DNA from: Cryptomeria japonica
Lineage: Eukaryota > Streptophyta > Pinopsida > Cupressales > Cupressaceae
Length of the DNA stretch: 64,000 nucleotides
Assembly: GCF_030272615.1 (NCBI RefSeq)
Contig: NC_081414.1
Coordinates: forward strand, 577,001 to 641,000
Direction: 5' to 3'
Both the position numbers and the translations under genes were made by a program. The notes under the pieces were generated by a model. That model was not told where the DNA came from, ran no database searches, and saw only the letters and a list, made by a program, of their open reading frames with translations. Positions 12,640 through 24,754 of this stretch are shown in pieces. Position 1 is the first letter of the stretch, and each line of letters opens with the position of its first letter.

Positions 12640-13850
12640 AGTGCACCTCTTTCCGAGAGAAAAATGAAACCTAAGATTAAAGGCTGCTAAATATGTCATT
12701 TTTGATGATGTGTTGTACAAGAAGGGGTTTGATGGGACTTTCCTGCGCTGCGTAGATAGGTCACTTAAAGAGACTATTGAAAACTTTTCATGATGAAGCT
12801 TGTGGTGGTCATTTTTCATCAGCAATAACTACTTATAAAATCTTGAGAAATTGTTATTTTTGGTCGGGTATGTTCAAGGACGCTTATGCTTGGGGAGCTA
12901 AGTGTGAAAAGTGCAAATTATTCATTGGGAAGCCACAACTTGCAGCATTGCCTCTCAGACCCGTAGTTATTGATGAACCATTTAAACAACGGGGTTTAGA
13001 TTTTATAGGTCCACTGTCACCTACTTCAAGTGTCGGACATATGCACATATTGACTGCCACTGATTACTTCACCAAATGGGTTGAAGCCATTCCGGTGCGG
13101 AAGACAACTTTTGAGCTAGTTTGCAATTTTCTTAAAGAAAATATTCTGGTTCATTTTGGGGTCCCCCAGAATATTGTGGTTGATAACGCAACCAATTTCT
13201 CTTCTACTGAGATCTCAATATTTTGTTATGATCATGGGATTTCTCTTGCTCACTCTTCATATTATTATCCCCAGGATAATGGCTAGGCAGAGTCGAGCAA
13301 TAAAAATCCAATAAACATTATGAAGAAGCTGGTGAGTGAAAACTTCAAAGACCGGCACAAGAAGTTGTATGAGGCTCTCTGGGTGGATCGCACATCTCCA
13401 AAAGGAGCCATAGGGATGTCACCTTTTGAACTAGTGTATGGCATGGGAGCTCAATTATCACTTCCCCTGGAACTTGCAGCTTCAAAGTTACAAACAATCG
13501 TTGAGGATGCATATTTTCAAGATTATTTGGAGAAGAGAATTATGAATTTAATGAGGATTGAAGAAGAAAGAGATAAATTGGTTGATCAGATTACAAAACA
13601 TTAGATGCGGCTCAACAAAATATTTGACAGGAGAGCCAGGCCACAAAAAATTTATGCAGGGTGATCAAGTTTTACTTTGGGACAGTAGAAGGGAACCAAA
13701 AGGGGCACATGGAAAGTTCGAGTCACTATGGAAAGGACCATTCTTAATTCATGAGGTAAAGGGGCCTAATTCATTCAAACTTGCATATTAGAATGCTTTT
13801 GTTCTTCCCCTGATCTATAATGGGCAGGATTTGAACTTATATCAATTGTA
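12640..13850 (+). pseudogene. Integrase of gypsy pol with GPY/F-type C terminus
   Basis: The linker AKYVIFDDVLYKKGFDG (near 12690) leads to an HHCC zinc module (FHDEACGGHFS...CEKCK, 12783-12930). The DDE core follows, with D in RGLDFIGP (near 12995), D in VVDNATNFSS (near 13178) and E in AESSNK (near 13290). A TAG just before that glutamate (13285) breaks the active site. SPFELVYG lies near 13425, and a GPY/F-like module (LLWDSRREP...LWKGPFLI..V, 13660-13790) is reached after a frameshift. I see no clear chromodomain. Pol ends about 13850. Confidence 0.85.
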
Positions 13851-14022
13851 AGCAGGAGTCCCCTGCAAGTCTTGTACATAAAGTTTTGTTGTGTTTAGTT
13901 AGTTGTTTTGGTTCTATTTTGTTTTGCTTCGGTCCTTTCTGATTAAAGGCTTGTTTTCAAAACCAGAGATCTTGGGATTCATGTCTTGGTCCCTTGTCGT
14001 CCCAGTCCCTAGTCAGAGCCAA

Positions 14023-17000
14023 TGTTAGTCCCCCTTTTTTTTTGAGTTTCAATTCAAAAGTCGTCCTTTAATTATTATTTTCCTTTTCGGTTGTGTGTTT
14101 CCTTCCTTTGAACTTAAGTGATTGAACCTTGTCTTATTTCAAAGTTCAAGTTCAATGTCCACTTTAAAGTTAGTTGTCTTCGCGACTTTGTTTCATGGTA
14201 AAAGGCGAGCACTATTGTTGAAATTTCATGTTGAACTTGAACTTTTGAACCATTTGGTTCAAGGTTCAAGGTTCAAAGTTAGTTGTGCGTCAGTCTTATC
14301 TTTGCTCATTCGCTGTCTTTTTTTTTTTTATGTCGTGAAGACTGTTTTGGGTTGTGTTCTATGTTTCTTCTCAAAGTTGAACTTGAACCCTTGAACCTTT
14401 TGGTTTTTGGTTCTTGGTTCAATGTTTGAAATTCATAATTTGAGGCCTCATTCAGAAGTGGTGCATGTATCATGCAAGGAAAATGACAGCGAGAAAGCAA
14501 ATATTCCGGGAAGTTTGGGATTTCAATTTCTAACTATGCCAAGTAATTATGGTAATTTGTGTGACATGTAATGGAGTGACTTGAAATTAAATGCATGTTG
14601 TATATCCATCAAATCAGGTGTCAATTCACACAAGCTTACTTAATTAGTGCAACTAGCAAGGATTTGAGTGAGATTTTATTCATTTTTATTGTAAAAACTA
14701 GCAATCTCTCAAGTATTTTCTTAGTTTCTTAGTAGCTGTGAAAGCGAAGGAGGCCGGAGGTATTGTATCTGCACTCTAAAGGTTTCGGGAATTTTTTGTC
14801 AAGATCAAGTTATTTTCAATTATTTCTTCTCCCGTTGTATTTTCTTGCTCAGAAGCTAGCTGTTGTCTGTTTCCTTTGTTGTAAAAGTGGAATTCCTTTT
14901 GTTCCTCAAGTTGTTTGATAAGTATGAGAGGGGTCATCACGAGGCCAACTCTGTCAAAATTGGGTCATACTTCCTATTTGATTAGCTCATTACCGAAGAT
15001 GGGCGACACTTCATTGGCATAAGCAGACCTCACTGACTTCCTAGAAAGAGCTAAGAATCCAGCTTAGAATTCAATCATGGAGAAAATCATAAGAAGTGGT
15101 CTGATTGAAGCCGCTGCATTTCCTGTTGCAGCACCGTGCCTGGAGATGGTTTTACAATGCATGAACCAGTATGATGCAAAACAAAGGTGTATTAGGGCTA
15201 TCAATGGAGAGGTGTTGTTGAAAATTTATAGGGAGACTGTAATGGTAGCCATGGGAATTCCCCATAAGGAGTCATATGAAGACTGGAGCATTGGTACCTC
15301 GTACTCTTTCTTCTCTAAGAATAAGAGTACCTACAAAAGCATAATTGCTAGAAACTGGTTGCTCAAAATAAAAAAGAAGGTTACAGGTTGCCAAGGCCAC
15401 TCACAAGAGAACATTTTATAACAAAAGTGTGGGATATTGTTATTTTATTGAACAAAATGAAGGGAAATGCTCATGCCTTCTATTGGGAAGACTGGATGTA
15501 TTTCTACATTCAAGTTATGTTGAATGGAAGCGCTTATTTAGACTAGAAGCAAGTTATTGTGGAGAGATTACATGAGGGCTTAAACAAATTTGTAGGGATG
15601 TGCGGTTTTTATATGTCCTCATACATGTTTTATATGTTCGCTTGAAATCAATATTAGAATGATTTATACCATGAACCTTGGGTTGATGGGATAATGATTT
15701 ACGAATACTACCCTCACCTGCAGTAGCATAAATATGCTAAAAACTTCATGAGGTGGAACGATACTTTTGCAGGTAGACTAGTTCATGAGTTGCAAGGTAA
15801 CATAAACAAAAGATTATCAACATAAGCGATGGAATTTGTAGGTATCTACGGTAGTTTCTTAATTCAGTTTTCTCAGTTCACTTATATTAGAGTTGGCGGC
15901 TTTTAGGGTGAACCTTTTAGGTTACCTAGGTATGCTCTAGATAGTTATATTTTGATTAAGGTCAGTCGATAGCTCGCCTACATTGATAAAAGAAATGAAG
16001 GGAAGTCTAGAGTTGTTTTTCATGTAGAGTTGGGTTATTATACCTGTAAATCAGTTTCAGATGCTTTAAATCTTGAACTTGAATTCAAGAAGTTCAATTT
16101 TTGCAGTCATATGTTGCTAGACGCAAATTTGATAGCCGCGGGTATGCCATAGACAACTTGAATATTGGTATTGATTTTAATCATGAACTTCAACTGGAAG
16201 ACTACTAGGAGAACTTTAATAATGAGTCTGAAGTCAGAAAGAGACTGTGGTCTAGTTTCACAATTCAACAAATTGTGACGATGGGTCTATCTATGAATGT
16301 CTTTGATGTACAAGAGGATGAGGGCAAATAAGTTGTCGATCCCTTGTTCAATGAGAATATATAGGGGAAACCTATTCCAAAATTTGATTGGGATAGAAAA
16401 GGAGATGACAACCTTCAAGTTAAAACCTTCAACATAATTATACAGACTGAAAGATGGCTAAAGGACCGTCGTTTTGGACAGTAGTCCATTTCTGCATCAA
16501 GGAGTAGAAAAGTTGGCTGAACTCGTGCAGCTTCACAAGTATCTTTTCTCTCTTCTAAAATTTCTATTGATGTTGCAGGTAATGAAAAATAGAGGACCCA
16601 AAAAATTAAAATTGCAAACTTAGGAGAATCTTCTCTAAGTTCCTTCCCTATTCGCATCACACGCTCCCGTAGTAAGAAGAACGGTACAAATCCACTTGTG
16701 GTAGATTTGGACTCTGAAGAATAAATTCAAGGGACGATGGATGCCAAACTATCGGGCAAGCTCATTGTTGATGCTACTGACAAGGGAAAGGAGATTCAAG
16801 AAGCATGGGACTCTATAAATGCCATGGTTGTTGTTATCACTAGCCAACAAACATCTCCACCCAAGGAAACATCTACTGTCCCCAAATGGTTAAACACTTC
16901 ACTTAGCAAGACACAAAATGTAATTCCAATCTTTATTCCAATAGAAGATATGCTTAGTAAATGTTTGGGGAGAATGTCAAAGTCCAAGAAACTCAAATTT

Positions 17001-18827
17001 GAAGCAATGATAGATGTAGATGATCAAACAAGGCATTGGGTTGCAAAGGTAGCTCGACCTCCAACGGATAAAGATGGTGAGATCGTCACTGAAAAATAAT
17101 TTGTTATTGAGAGACTTGATTTAGTGGTGGCCTCTCAGGTTGTAGACGCCAAACACCTGGAGACCTCCACCAAGAGAATTTTGACCATGACTTGGAAGGA
17201 CAAAAAATATAAGAATGTAATGAAATAGATTATAATGCAGATGGCTCAGTACATCAATGTCATACAAGACCCCAATCCACAACCGCTTTCCCAGGTACCT
17301 TTGTCATTTTATTTCAAGTCACCAATGAACCAAAAATTGCTTGATCAGGTTCAGAGAAGTCAGATGGTAGCAGACGTTTTTAGTGAGTGGCTTGAATCAA
17401 TTGCTCAACAAGTCACAAGCTACATCTCTGATCTGATTAAGGTATTTGGAAGTGCAGAGTTTGTGGGCAAGAAATAAGAAACAAAAATAATCACCTAGGA
17501 GAAAGAGAAAAACAAATGGGTAGTTGTGCTCAAACAAATGAGAGATACCCAAAGGTATGGAGTCATGAACTTCCTGGCAGAAAAACCAGTGCATGGTCTA
17601 GACGACAATGTGCTTTATGTATGTAAAGAAAATATCGAATGGAGGAACTCAATTATTGAACAGGGGCATGAAGAATCAATCAAACGTTCGAAGGAGTTAA
17701 AAGAATTGATTAATATTATGCAAAAATATATGAAGTGCATAGATATTCAACTCTTGAAAGATGATAGGAAGACACTTGAAGGTTTAGCTAATATGATTCA
17801 AGCCTTCAAGGATCGAGTTCAACAAATCCAAGAAGCAAAATCCTTAACAATAGAAGACTTCTCAAAAATTGCACGATTTGAATCCATGCTGGTTGTTTGC
17901 TTTGATATCTCGAGACACATAAGGGCAAAGTTATATAGGTGAGAAAGTAGAAGGAGGTCTAGAAGCAGCGAATACTTCATATTGGTCTTTCGCAGTACCA
18001 TCTCATCTTCAACTTGTCTACAACTCATTTGGAATGGCGCAATATCTGTAGCACTCCTTCACCTCAGGAGAAACAGGTGGAGGCCATGTCGACTACCAGA
18101 GCTTGATTACATAGTTGTTGCTTGTGACTTATTCCACTTTTCCTATTTTGGTAGTTGCTTTTTAGTTATAAGGATATACTTCTTTGATTGTCAGGGAGAG
18201 TTAAACATTTTACTCTGGTTTTAATTGTAAATAACTATCATGGCCAGGTGGCTATATATACTCTGTTATAAGCCTTGTAAAAGGTCCAAATTTTTTTTGG
18301 CTGAGATAGGACATAAGCTTTATATTTTTGCAATGCTATGTATTATGAATGAAAGACAAATTGATCTGTGAATGAGATTGCAGTATATTTCATCTTTTAA
18401 ATCTGTGTATTTATAAATTGAAGTGTGAATCTTTGTGAAGATTTGATTCAATTGCGAAATTTGTCATATTTCTGATGCAGTGTATGTGAATGTGCAAAAA
18501 GAAAAACTTCTGAAATATCTATCTTGCCGATTAAAGGAATGAAATTCTGTGAGTTTTTAAAAAAAAATTGTGCTTAAAAATATTTGCGGTATTCATTTTG
18601 TGTTGACAAATGAATTCTTAAATACCTTTAATGCTTTCTGGTAAAAAGTGTGCATAGAAATTATTGTAACCTAAGCTTATTGAAAATTATTCTTGGGGAC
18701 CTGTACTCGTATACAAAGGTTAACTATTTAAGAAGTTATCCAACTATTGGTGTGTTTTGTCTTTCATTTATGGGCATGCAGAAGTTAAAGAATTGAATTG
18801 TGTGAAAGACAAATCTATTAACCAACA
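14023..18827 (+). repeat. 3' LTR (4805 bp) of the gypsy element
   Basis: Same order as the 5' LTR: dyads (14233-14425), decayed ORF (about 14908-17941), TATA box (18253-18260), end AACCAACA. Immediately upstream (14004-14022) I do not see a clean polypurine tract. Confidence 0.92.
14908..17941 (+). pseudogene. Decayed accessory ORF inside the 3' LTR
   Basis: Sister copy of 4168-7236. Open pieces are 15077-15421 (SGLIEAAAFPVAAPC...NWLLK), 16737-17099 (low-complexity central part), 17235-17477 and 17526-17942 (helical C-terminal part). It shares in-frame stops with the other LTR at 15724 (after HLQ), 16328 (after DEGK) and 17226, so those were already present in the parental element; other stops are private. 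It therefore could not have been expressed as one protein by this insertion. Confidence 0.7.
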
Positions 18828-20323
18828 AATGATCAACTAGACTAGGAGATAAAGAATGAAGCACAAATGAACTTGAAATTGAACAAACTTGCAGATCTGA
18901 AACTGATATACTGAAAGAATGAAAGGGGAAGGATTTTGGATGTGTACCTAATGCTGCAAATTAAATAAAATTTACCAGGACTAGGGTGCCACATCACTTT
19001 CCTTGATGGACTGATAGAGAGTTGCAACTGAAAGGATGCAAACTGGAGACCCTGAAGTTGTATCTTGCCAAAAATTACTAAAAAGTGGAGGGACCACAGT
19101 GCCACACCCCTGTCCTAGGTAGTACCAGGGTTCCACGCCCCTTTCCTTGATATATTTCTGCACTTCTGATACTTCTGAGTGGTTTTGATGCCTTTTTTCT
19201 AGAGCTGAAAGTCCTTCCGGGTACCTATTTTTGCACCTGCAACTGAAAAGGGAAGGTTTGGGTGGCTATATAGGGTTTTACCTCAGTAAAACCCCTATTT
19301 TGGTGATTTCCACCTCCACAAATAGTCGATAATGTATTAAAAATGTGTGTGCTAGAACCTTGTGTCTATGCAAGATCCTAGAATGAAAGCAAACAATCTA
19401 GAGCAACCCTAAAGAATAAACCCTAAATGCTTGTAATTGACAAAGTAAATGCTCTAAATCAATGATGCAAAGTGATGTAAAGCATGAATGTAAATATGCA
19501 AGTTGATGTAAAGAAGCTCATACAAAGATATGAAAATAAGATGAAATCATACCAATCTGCAAGGGAGAGATATTGCCACAAGATCTCCTATTACTCTCCA
19601 ATGTCTTCAAGGCTCCTAATTGATGATGAATGCTTGATGAAATTCTTGATGAATGTTGTTGAATATTGTTGAAGACTTCACATAGGCTTCTCTTTCACTA
19701 CACAGAAGGCTCCTTGTGCTTGCTTTGTTGAAAACTCCCTTAGATTAGATAGATCTTAGTTGCCTTCAAATGAAGAAAGAGAGCTCTTATGTATGAAACT
19801 CTAGATCTTAATTTTGACTTAATTCCGCCTTTAGGCTGACCTAGGAATTGAATTTCCCTCCAATATTTTGGGGTTAAGCATTATAATATCATAGAATTGT
19901 GCTCCCAAAATTTCGAGAAAAAGCTGAGGACCATGTGCACTCCCGCCACGGTTCGACCAACTTTTCACCAAATTTTCAGGACTGTTAAATATGATGATAT
20001 TAGAGAGAATTACAAAGTTACAACTGATTTTGAGGTGTTTTGATATGCGAAATCGAGCCTTAAAGGTCAAAATAGGACATAACTAGGGTTTATGATTAAA
20101 TGATTTATTGGAGGAATAAAATAAAAAGGGGCACACTTAAGGTAAAGGGCCCAATTTTATGATGTATGAAGTGATGAAATATGACTTTAGATTTAATTAA
20201 ATTAATTAATTAAATTCTTAAATAGAAATTAGAAATGCAAGATGCAAGACATTCTAAGGCGGGTGCTAACCTAAGTGTGAAATTGCACCACCCTGGCAAG
20301 GGTGTACATTTTACGACACTACA
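18828..20323. repeat. Right part of the 1.68-kb solo LTR
   Basis: Continues the solo LTR that begins at 3096. Contains repeated short blocks of the type gtgccac...tttccttga (18987, 19101 and 19128). No gene seen. Confidence 0.7.
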
Positions 20324-20328
20324 ATATG

Positions 20329-20948
20329 TGATTACATTAAAGATGCAAAGCATCATTATCTGTCATTGCAAATTTGAGGTATATCTTTCCATTGCTTATT
20401 TAAGTATTTTCAATATCTCATTCAAGGTTAATTCCTAAATCGGGGTTTGACTTAGGCAAACCCCTATTCCCAACCTATTTTGTTTCTCTAGTGTGTGTAG
20501 GAATAGATACAGAGTTGGGATCTTCAAAATTGGCTTTATTTATAATGACAAATCAATCCCCCATTGGAGCAAAAAAAGTGTCGAGGACCAAAGTGTTCGT
20601 CGTCGACCGCTCTAGTCCTGACAAATCAGGAGCTTCTTCTAGGAACAAGTCTGAATACTCTTATAATCATTTGTTCCAGGTTCGTGGCTCAATCCAACGA
20701 TTGTAGCTCACTATTCACACATAATTACTTCAATTTCAACTTGTTTACTCTAATTTCACCATCTTCAATAATTCAATTCAACTCAAGGAAAGAAGAGGCT
20801 CATCCAAGATCCCTGGAATCTGATCAACAAGAAGACCTCTTAGGTTTAGATTTATCAAATTTCTATCTTTCCCTAATGTATTGGTCCCTAAATAAAAATT
20901 AGCGGTTTTCATCCTTCTTGTGGTGGAAACCCTAATTTTTTACCAACA
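20329..20948 (+). repeat. Left LTR of outer element, 3' part
   Basis: Matches 25330-25946 through aggtatatctttccattg, the tcaatcccccattggag block and gtggtggaaaccctaattt. Ends ACCAACA, followed by gattttggtgaacacaac, the presumptive PBS region of the outer element; I cannot name its tRNA. Confidence 0.85.
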
Positions 20949-21325
20949 GATTTTGGTGAACACAACTCCTTACACCTTTAATTCTGATTTATGTTCTCAG
21001 ATCTTAGTGTTTATGCAATTTAAAATTAAAATTTACATTTACAAGTTTAATTTCCAATTGAATTTTAAAAATTTAGAGGTTAATTTTGCAAAAACCCTAA
21101 TTTTTTCTAAAATTGAGCTTGTGGGTTGCCTAATTTGGATTAATTGTTTCAGATATGGTTTAGAAACATTTAAATTTTCACATTCATATTCATAGATCTC
21201 ATTTTAATCTTACATAAATTTAGAGGTTTATTCATTAAAAAAACCCTAATTTATTTTGGTTAATTAGATTTGTGGGTTGTATAATTCATCACTTTAATTT
21301 TCAAATTTGAATTCGAAAATTAATA

Positions 21326-22760
21326 ATGACAGTTAAAAGGTCACATTTATTTGTTATTTCGCATATGATTACTTTGTTTTTCAATATTATGTATCATAAT
21401 CATGTGTTGGATAATGGCTTCTTTCACTTCACATTACTTTTTTTCATTCATAACACTTTGACATATTGCATTTTTAGAATTTCCAAATTTATTCCTTTCA
21501 ATCAATTAAATATCAAATCTTTCGTTTATAGTGTATGTTGTTTTATTGTGATATTTTTAGGAAAATGCATTCCATATATAGATCATATTAAAGCTTTTGT
21601 AGATCCCAATCCTAGAGATGTTAATGGAAAACCTAATACTTGTACCTCTCCTAGGGTATCTAATGTGAATGAAGAACAAGCTAATACTCCTATAAATGAT
21701 CTCTCTAATGGAGAACAAGGATTGAAGAGCAACTTGGAACCATATTCTTCTCACACATATACCCTAGTGCAAGGGGGGCAACATCAAAATATTGGTGTTT
21801 CTATCTCTCTAGATCCTCCTTATTCTACTAGAGCGTATTTTAATCATCAAAACATTTGCACACAAGATGATGTTATGAATTTTATTCATGATCTATCTCC
21901 CAAAATAACATTAAGCAAAGATGAGGCCTTAGATGATGAGGACCTTTCTTCCCAATCTACCAAAGAGGATATGCACCATGAAAGAAAGACAAATCCTCTA
22001 CAAGATATTCCTTCATTTGCTTGTCCCTTTGTTCCTTCTAAAAACACTTACATTAGAAATTTCAAAGAAATTCATTATAATGTTCCTCCTCATTTTCAAT
22101 TAAGAAATTCTTATAGGAGTGTCTTTAACACAATATCAAACACAAGGTTTTGGAGGACAAAGACTTGGAAAATTTGAACAAGAAATTAGAGTCCCTATAA
22201 ATCCTCCTACACAGACTAGCATAGAAGGCTTAAGAAATTATCATAATTCTCTTATGGATGATATCCTTAGGATTCAAGACTTCAAAGATCATCTTGCAAG
22301 ATAGAAAACCTATCATTAAGCTAAAAGTGTTTCTTCAAATTTTCCTTTTTGCTTATATCACCAAACTAATGAACACACTACCAATGATTGTCTTGATTTT
22401 CAAAATAGAATGCAAGGACTCATTGATAGAGGCATAGTTAGAATCATAGATGACAATCATTCTTCTTCTAACAATCCTTGTGCTGCATCAAAAGAGACAA
22501 GACCTAATCCTATTGATGATAAGGAAAGATTAGCAACTATAACCTTTTGAAAGTTAAAGTATGATAAGAATGTTGTTTTTCCTTTCGTGGAGTTTAGCAA
22601 AAAGCATAAAGAAGGTAGTGAGAGTTGTCTTTTTCATCATGGTGGTTCTCATTCTCTTGGAAAATGTAAAGCATTTAAGGAATTTGTTCAAGAATAATTT
22701 CATAGGGCTCAAATAGATCTTTCAACTGATCCTGCTTTCTTTCTTTGTGAGAAAGCAGTG
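21326..22760 (+). pseudogene. gag: gag-like remnant of the outer element
   Basis: The open frame 21326-22177 (283 codons) continues, after a frameshift near 22150, through GKFEQEIRVPINPP to about 22760. The best evidence is the knuckle-like block near 22345: C-x2-H-x4-H-T-x3-C, followed by a helix and LIDRGIVRI, a pattern usual for plant gypsy gag proteins. The stretch near 22620-22680 (LFHHGGSH..GKC) is a second C/H cluster. The first 90 residues are hydrophobic and may not be coding. No protease, RT or integrase follows, so this element depended on others. Confidence 0.55.
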
Positions 22761-23032
22761 CCTTAGCATTCTTCTCACCCTTCATGTTTCTCTTCACCCT
22801 ATGACACAAGTAGTTAACTTAATTGGGGTCTCTTTTTAATACGAGATGATTCTTTTTAAAAATCAAACATCTTGGGGCATCAAAATGGTTCATCCTTGCC
22901 TCTATATTATTTCTTTTCTATATAAGATTTTACCAATTCCTTTTAAGGGTTGCATTTATCATATTTTTATATCCTTTCTTGCATGAAATAGTATGTCTCT
23001 TATGATAAATCTCTTCTTGGGGGAGTTTTCCG

Positions 23033-23064
<32 letters not shown>

Positions 23065-24740
23065 AAGATTACCTCTTCTTTAGAGTTGAATTTTACATAT
23101 ATTAATGTCTTTTCTTGCATGGAATATTCCATCACGTGAGTATATTGTGCATTAGCTTATGTCTAATATCTCCTTAGAGGTTGTGTAATTATTCTCATTG
23201 TCCTTACACTAGGGGGAAATGCTTTCTTTCTCTTTTTCCTTTCTAAGGATCTACTTTTTCTTTGTTGAGTGGTGTTTGTTTGTGATTTGATGTCATTCCT
23301 TGTGTGAAGTTGTTGTTTGCTCAAGGAATATCTCTTATGTAAGAGGTGTATGTCCTTGGCTACAACCTCTTTTTCACCTGGAAATGCACATCCATTATAA
23401 ACTTACCCCTAACATTGGGTCAAAAGTGTGTTGTCCTTATGAAGAATCCCTTTCACCTAGCAAAAGGGGGAATGCATGCATTCTTGTTCCCCTTCCTTTC
23501 TTTTGGTAGAAGATGTTATGTTTGTTCAAGAACTCCTCTTAGAGGTAGATGCCTTTTGAGAAAAAGATATCTTCTCCTCCAAGTATCCTCTTTACACTTG
23601 TTCCAAGATATCCCTTTTTCAACTATCTTATTATTGCTTGTAAGAGTATTCTTTTTAGCTTAGATTTATGACATTGTTGCCTAAAGGATCTCTTCTCGGT
23701 GTTGAAGGCGGTTATCCTTCTTTTTATCTTCCTTAAGACATCAACATAGGGCTATGTTGACATCTTAAGGGGGGGCAGCCATGTTTCCCTCTTTGTACTA
23801 TATTCTAACATATCTTTGCATGTCTTAAATAGGGTATTCAAACTCGAAACCAGAGAAAACAAACTCTTATATGAGATGCTTCATGCCTAAAACCAGATGA
23901 TATATGTCTTAGAGAAGGTATACATTACTAAAAGTAGAGAAAACAAACTCTTACACGAGATGTATTAAATGGAGCCACACATTCTTGAAACCAGAGAAAC
24001 AAACTCTTAAACAAGATATTCTTGAAGCTAGACATTCGCCCCTTGGCATTTGCATTTATATTATATGTCTTAAATAGGTTGATGCACACTCGAAACCAGG
24101 AGAAACAAACTCTTATATGGGGTGTTATATACTTGAAACTAGACATCACTTGTACACACACATGAGGATGGGTGAAACTAGCAAAACACAACTAGAATGT
24201 TCTTACTCTCCTCCCCAACATGGATCACCTAGAAAAACAAATCTAGAATGTGTATCCATGTCCTTTCTCATTCTTGTCATGGATCACATAGAAAAACACA
24301 TCTAGCATGTATCCATTCTCCCTCTTTCCATCTTCTCATGAACTCATAGCTTTGCTATTGGTGGTTCATGGATGATGCATGCTTCGGTCTTTTATGTGAT
24401 CACTTGTGTTCTTGAGATGGCATTTTTCAAGAATGATATTAGTGCTTGAGACATTTTGATATCGAGGTCTCTTCAACTAGTTGACTTGAGGTCTTGTTTT
24501 TGGTTTTTAGCTTTTGTGTTGTGTGTCTTTTTATTTTTGTTTGCTTTTTGTTTCCTTTTTGCCTTGTTTTGTGTGTCATTGTATGCATTTGAGTCATTTA
24601 AGATCCCAATATTGGGGGCTTAGTTCCTCGAAACTAGTGATGTCTTATATTCTTTATGATTGCGCTCCTTTCTTCCATCCCTTTCATCTCTCTTTCGTCT
24701 ACTTTACTGTAAGTATTTACATAGGCTCATACTCCAGTTA
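22761..24740. other. Non-coding interior of the outer element
   Basis: Holds a (CT)n run at about 23033-23061 and degenerate repeats near 23840-24150. No conserved domain on either strand. Ends at the purine tract before the right LTR. Confidence 0.5.
23845..24150. repeat. Degenerate direct repeats, aaaccagagaaacaaactctta unit family
   Basis: Four imperfect units share the core agaaacaaactctta, near 23855, 23935, 23993 and 24100, followed by a short yayragatg tail and separated by 60-110 bp. Confidence 0.6.
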
Positions 24741-24754
24741 AAGTGGGGACTAAA

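Larger units (their letters stand above)
3289..18827 (+). mobile_element. Complete Ty3/gypsy element with 4.8-kb LTRs that contain an ORF
   Basis: LTRs at 3289-8098 and 14023-18827 begin TGTTAGTCCCC and end AACCAACA. The TSD AATGA is perfect (3284-3288 and 18828-18832). The order is LTR, PBS, gag, protease, RNase H-like domain, RT, RNase H, integrase, LTR. Every coding domain carries stops or frameshifts, so the copy is dead. The LTRs have diverged: in a hand-compared stretch of about 220 nt (4338 versus 15077) I counted about 17 differences. Integrase order after RT places it in Ty3/gypsy; the separate RNase H-like domain before RT recalls the Tat group. Only about 170 bp separate the end of pol from the right LTR. 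Confidence 0.93.
3096..20323. mobile_element. Solo LTR (about 1.68 kb net), second shell of nest 1
   Basis: Begins TGTGGAGGCGGG and ends CGACACTACA, flanked by the perfect 5-bp repeat ATATG at 3091-3095 and 20324-20328. Removing the element at 3289-18827 and its TSD leaves about 1684 bp with no coding part or second LTR, hence a solo LTR. Read on the minus strand it starts TGTAGTGTCGTAAA, very like the LTR it is inserted in, so minus orientation is slightly favoured. A ctatatag motif near 19268 could serve as a TATA box on either strand. Confidence 0.8.

Noticed and set aside
21326..21600. Membrane protein in the first 90 codons of the 21326 frame
   Set aside because: The hydrophobic residues come from AT-rich leader sequence just after the LTR; the recognisable gag similarity begins later.
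23033..23061. (CT)n run as a regulatory GAGA element
   Set aside because: It is a simple microsatellite inside a dead element with no promoter nearby.
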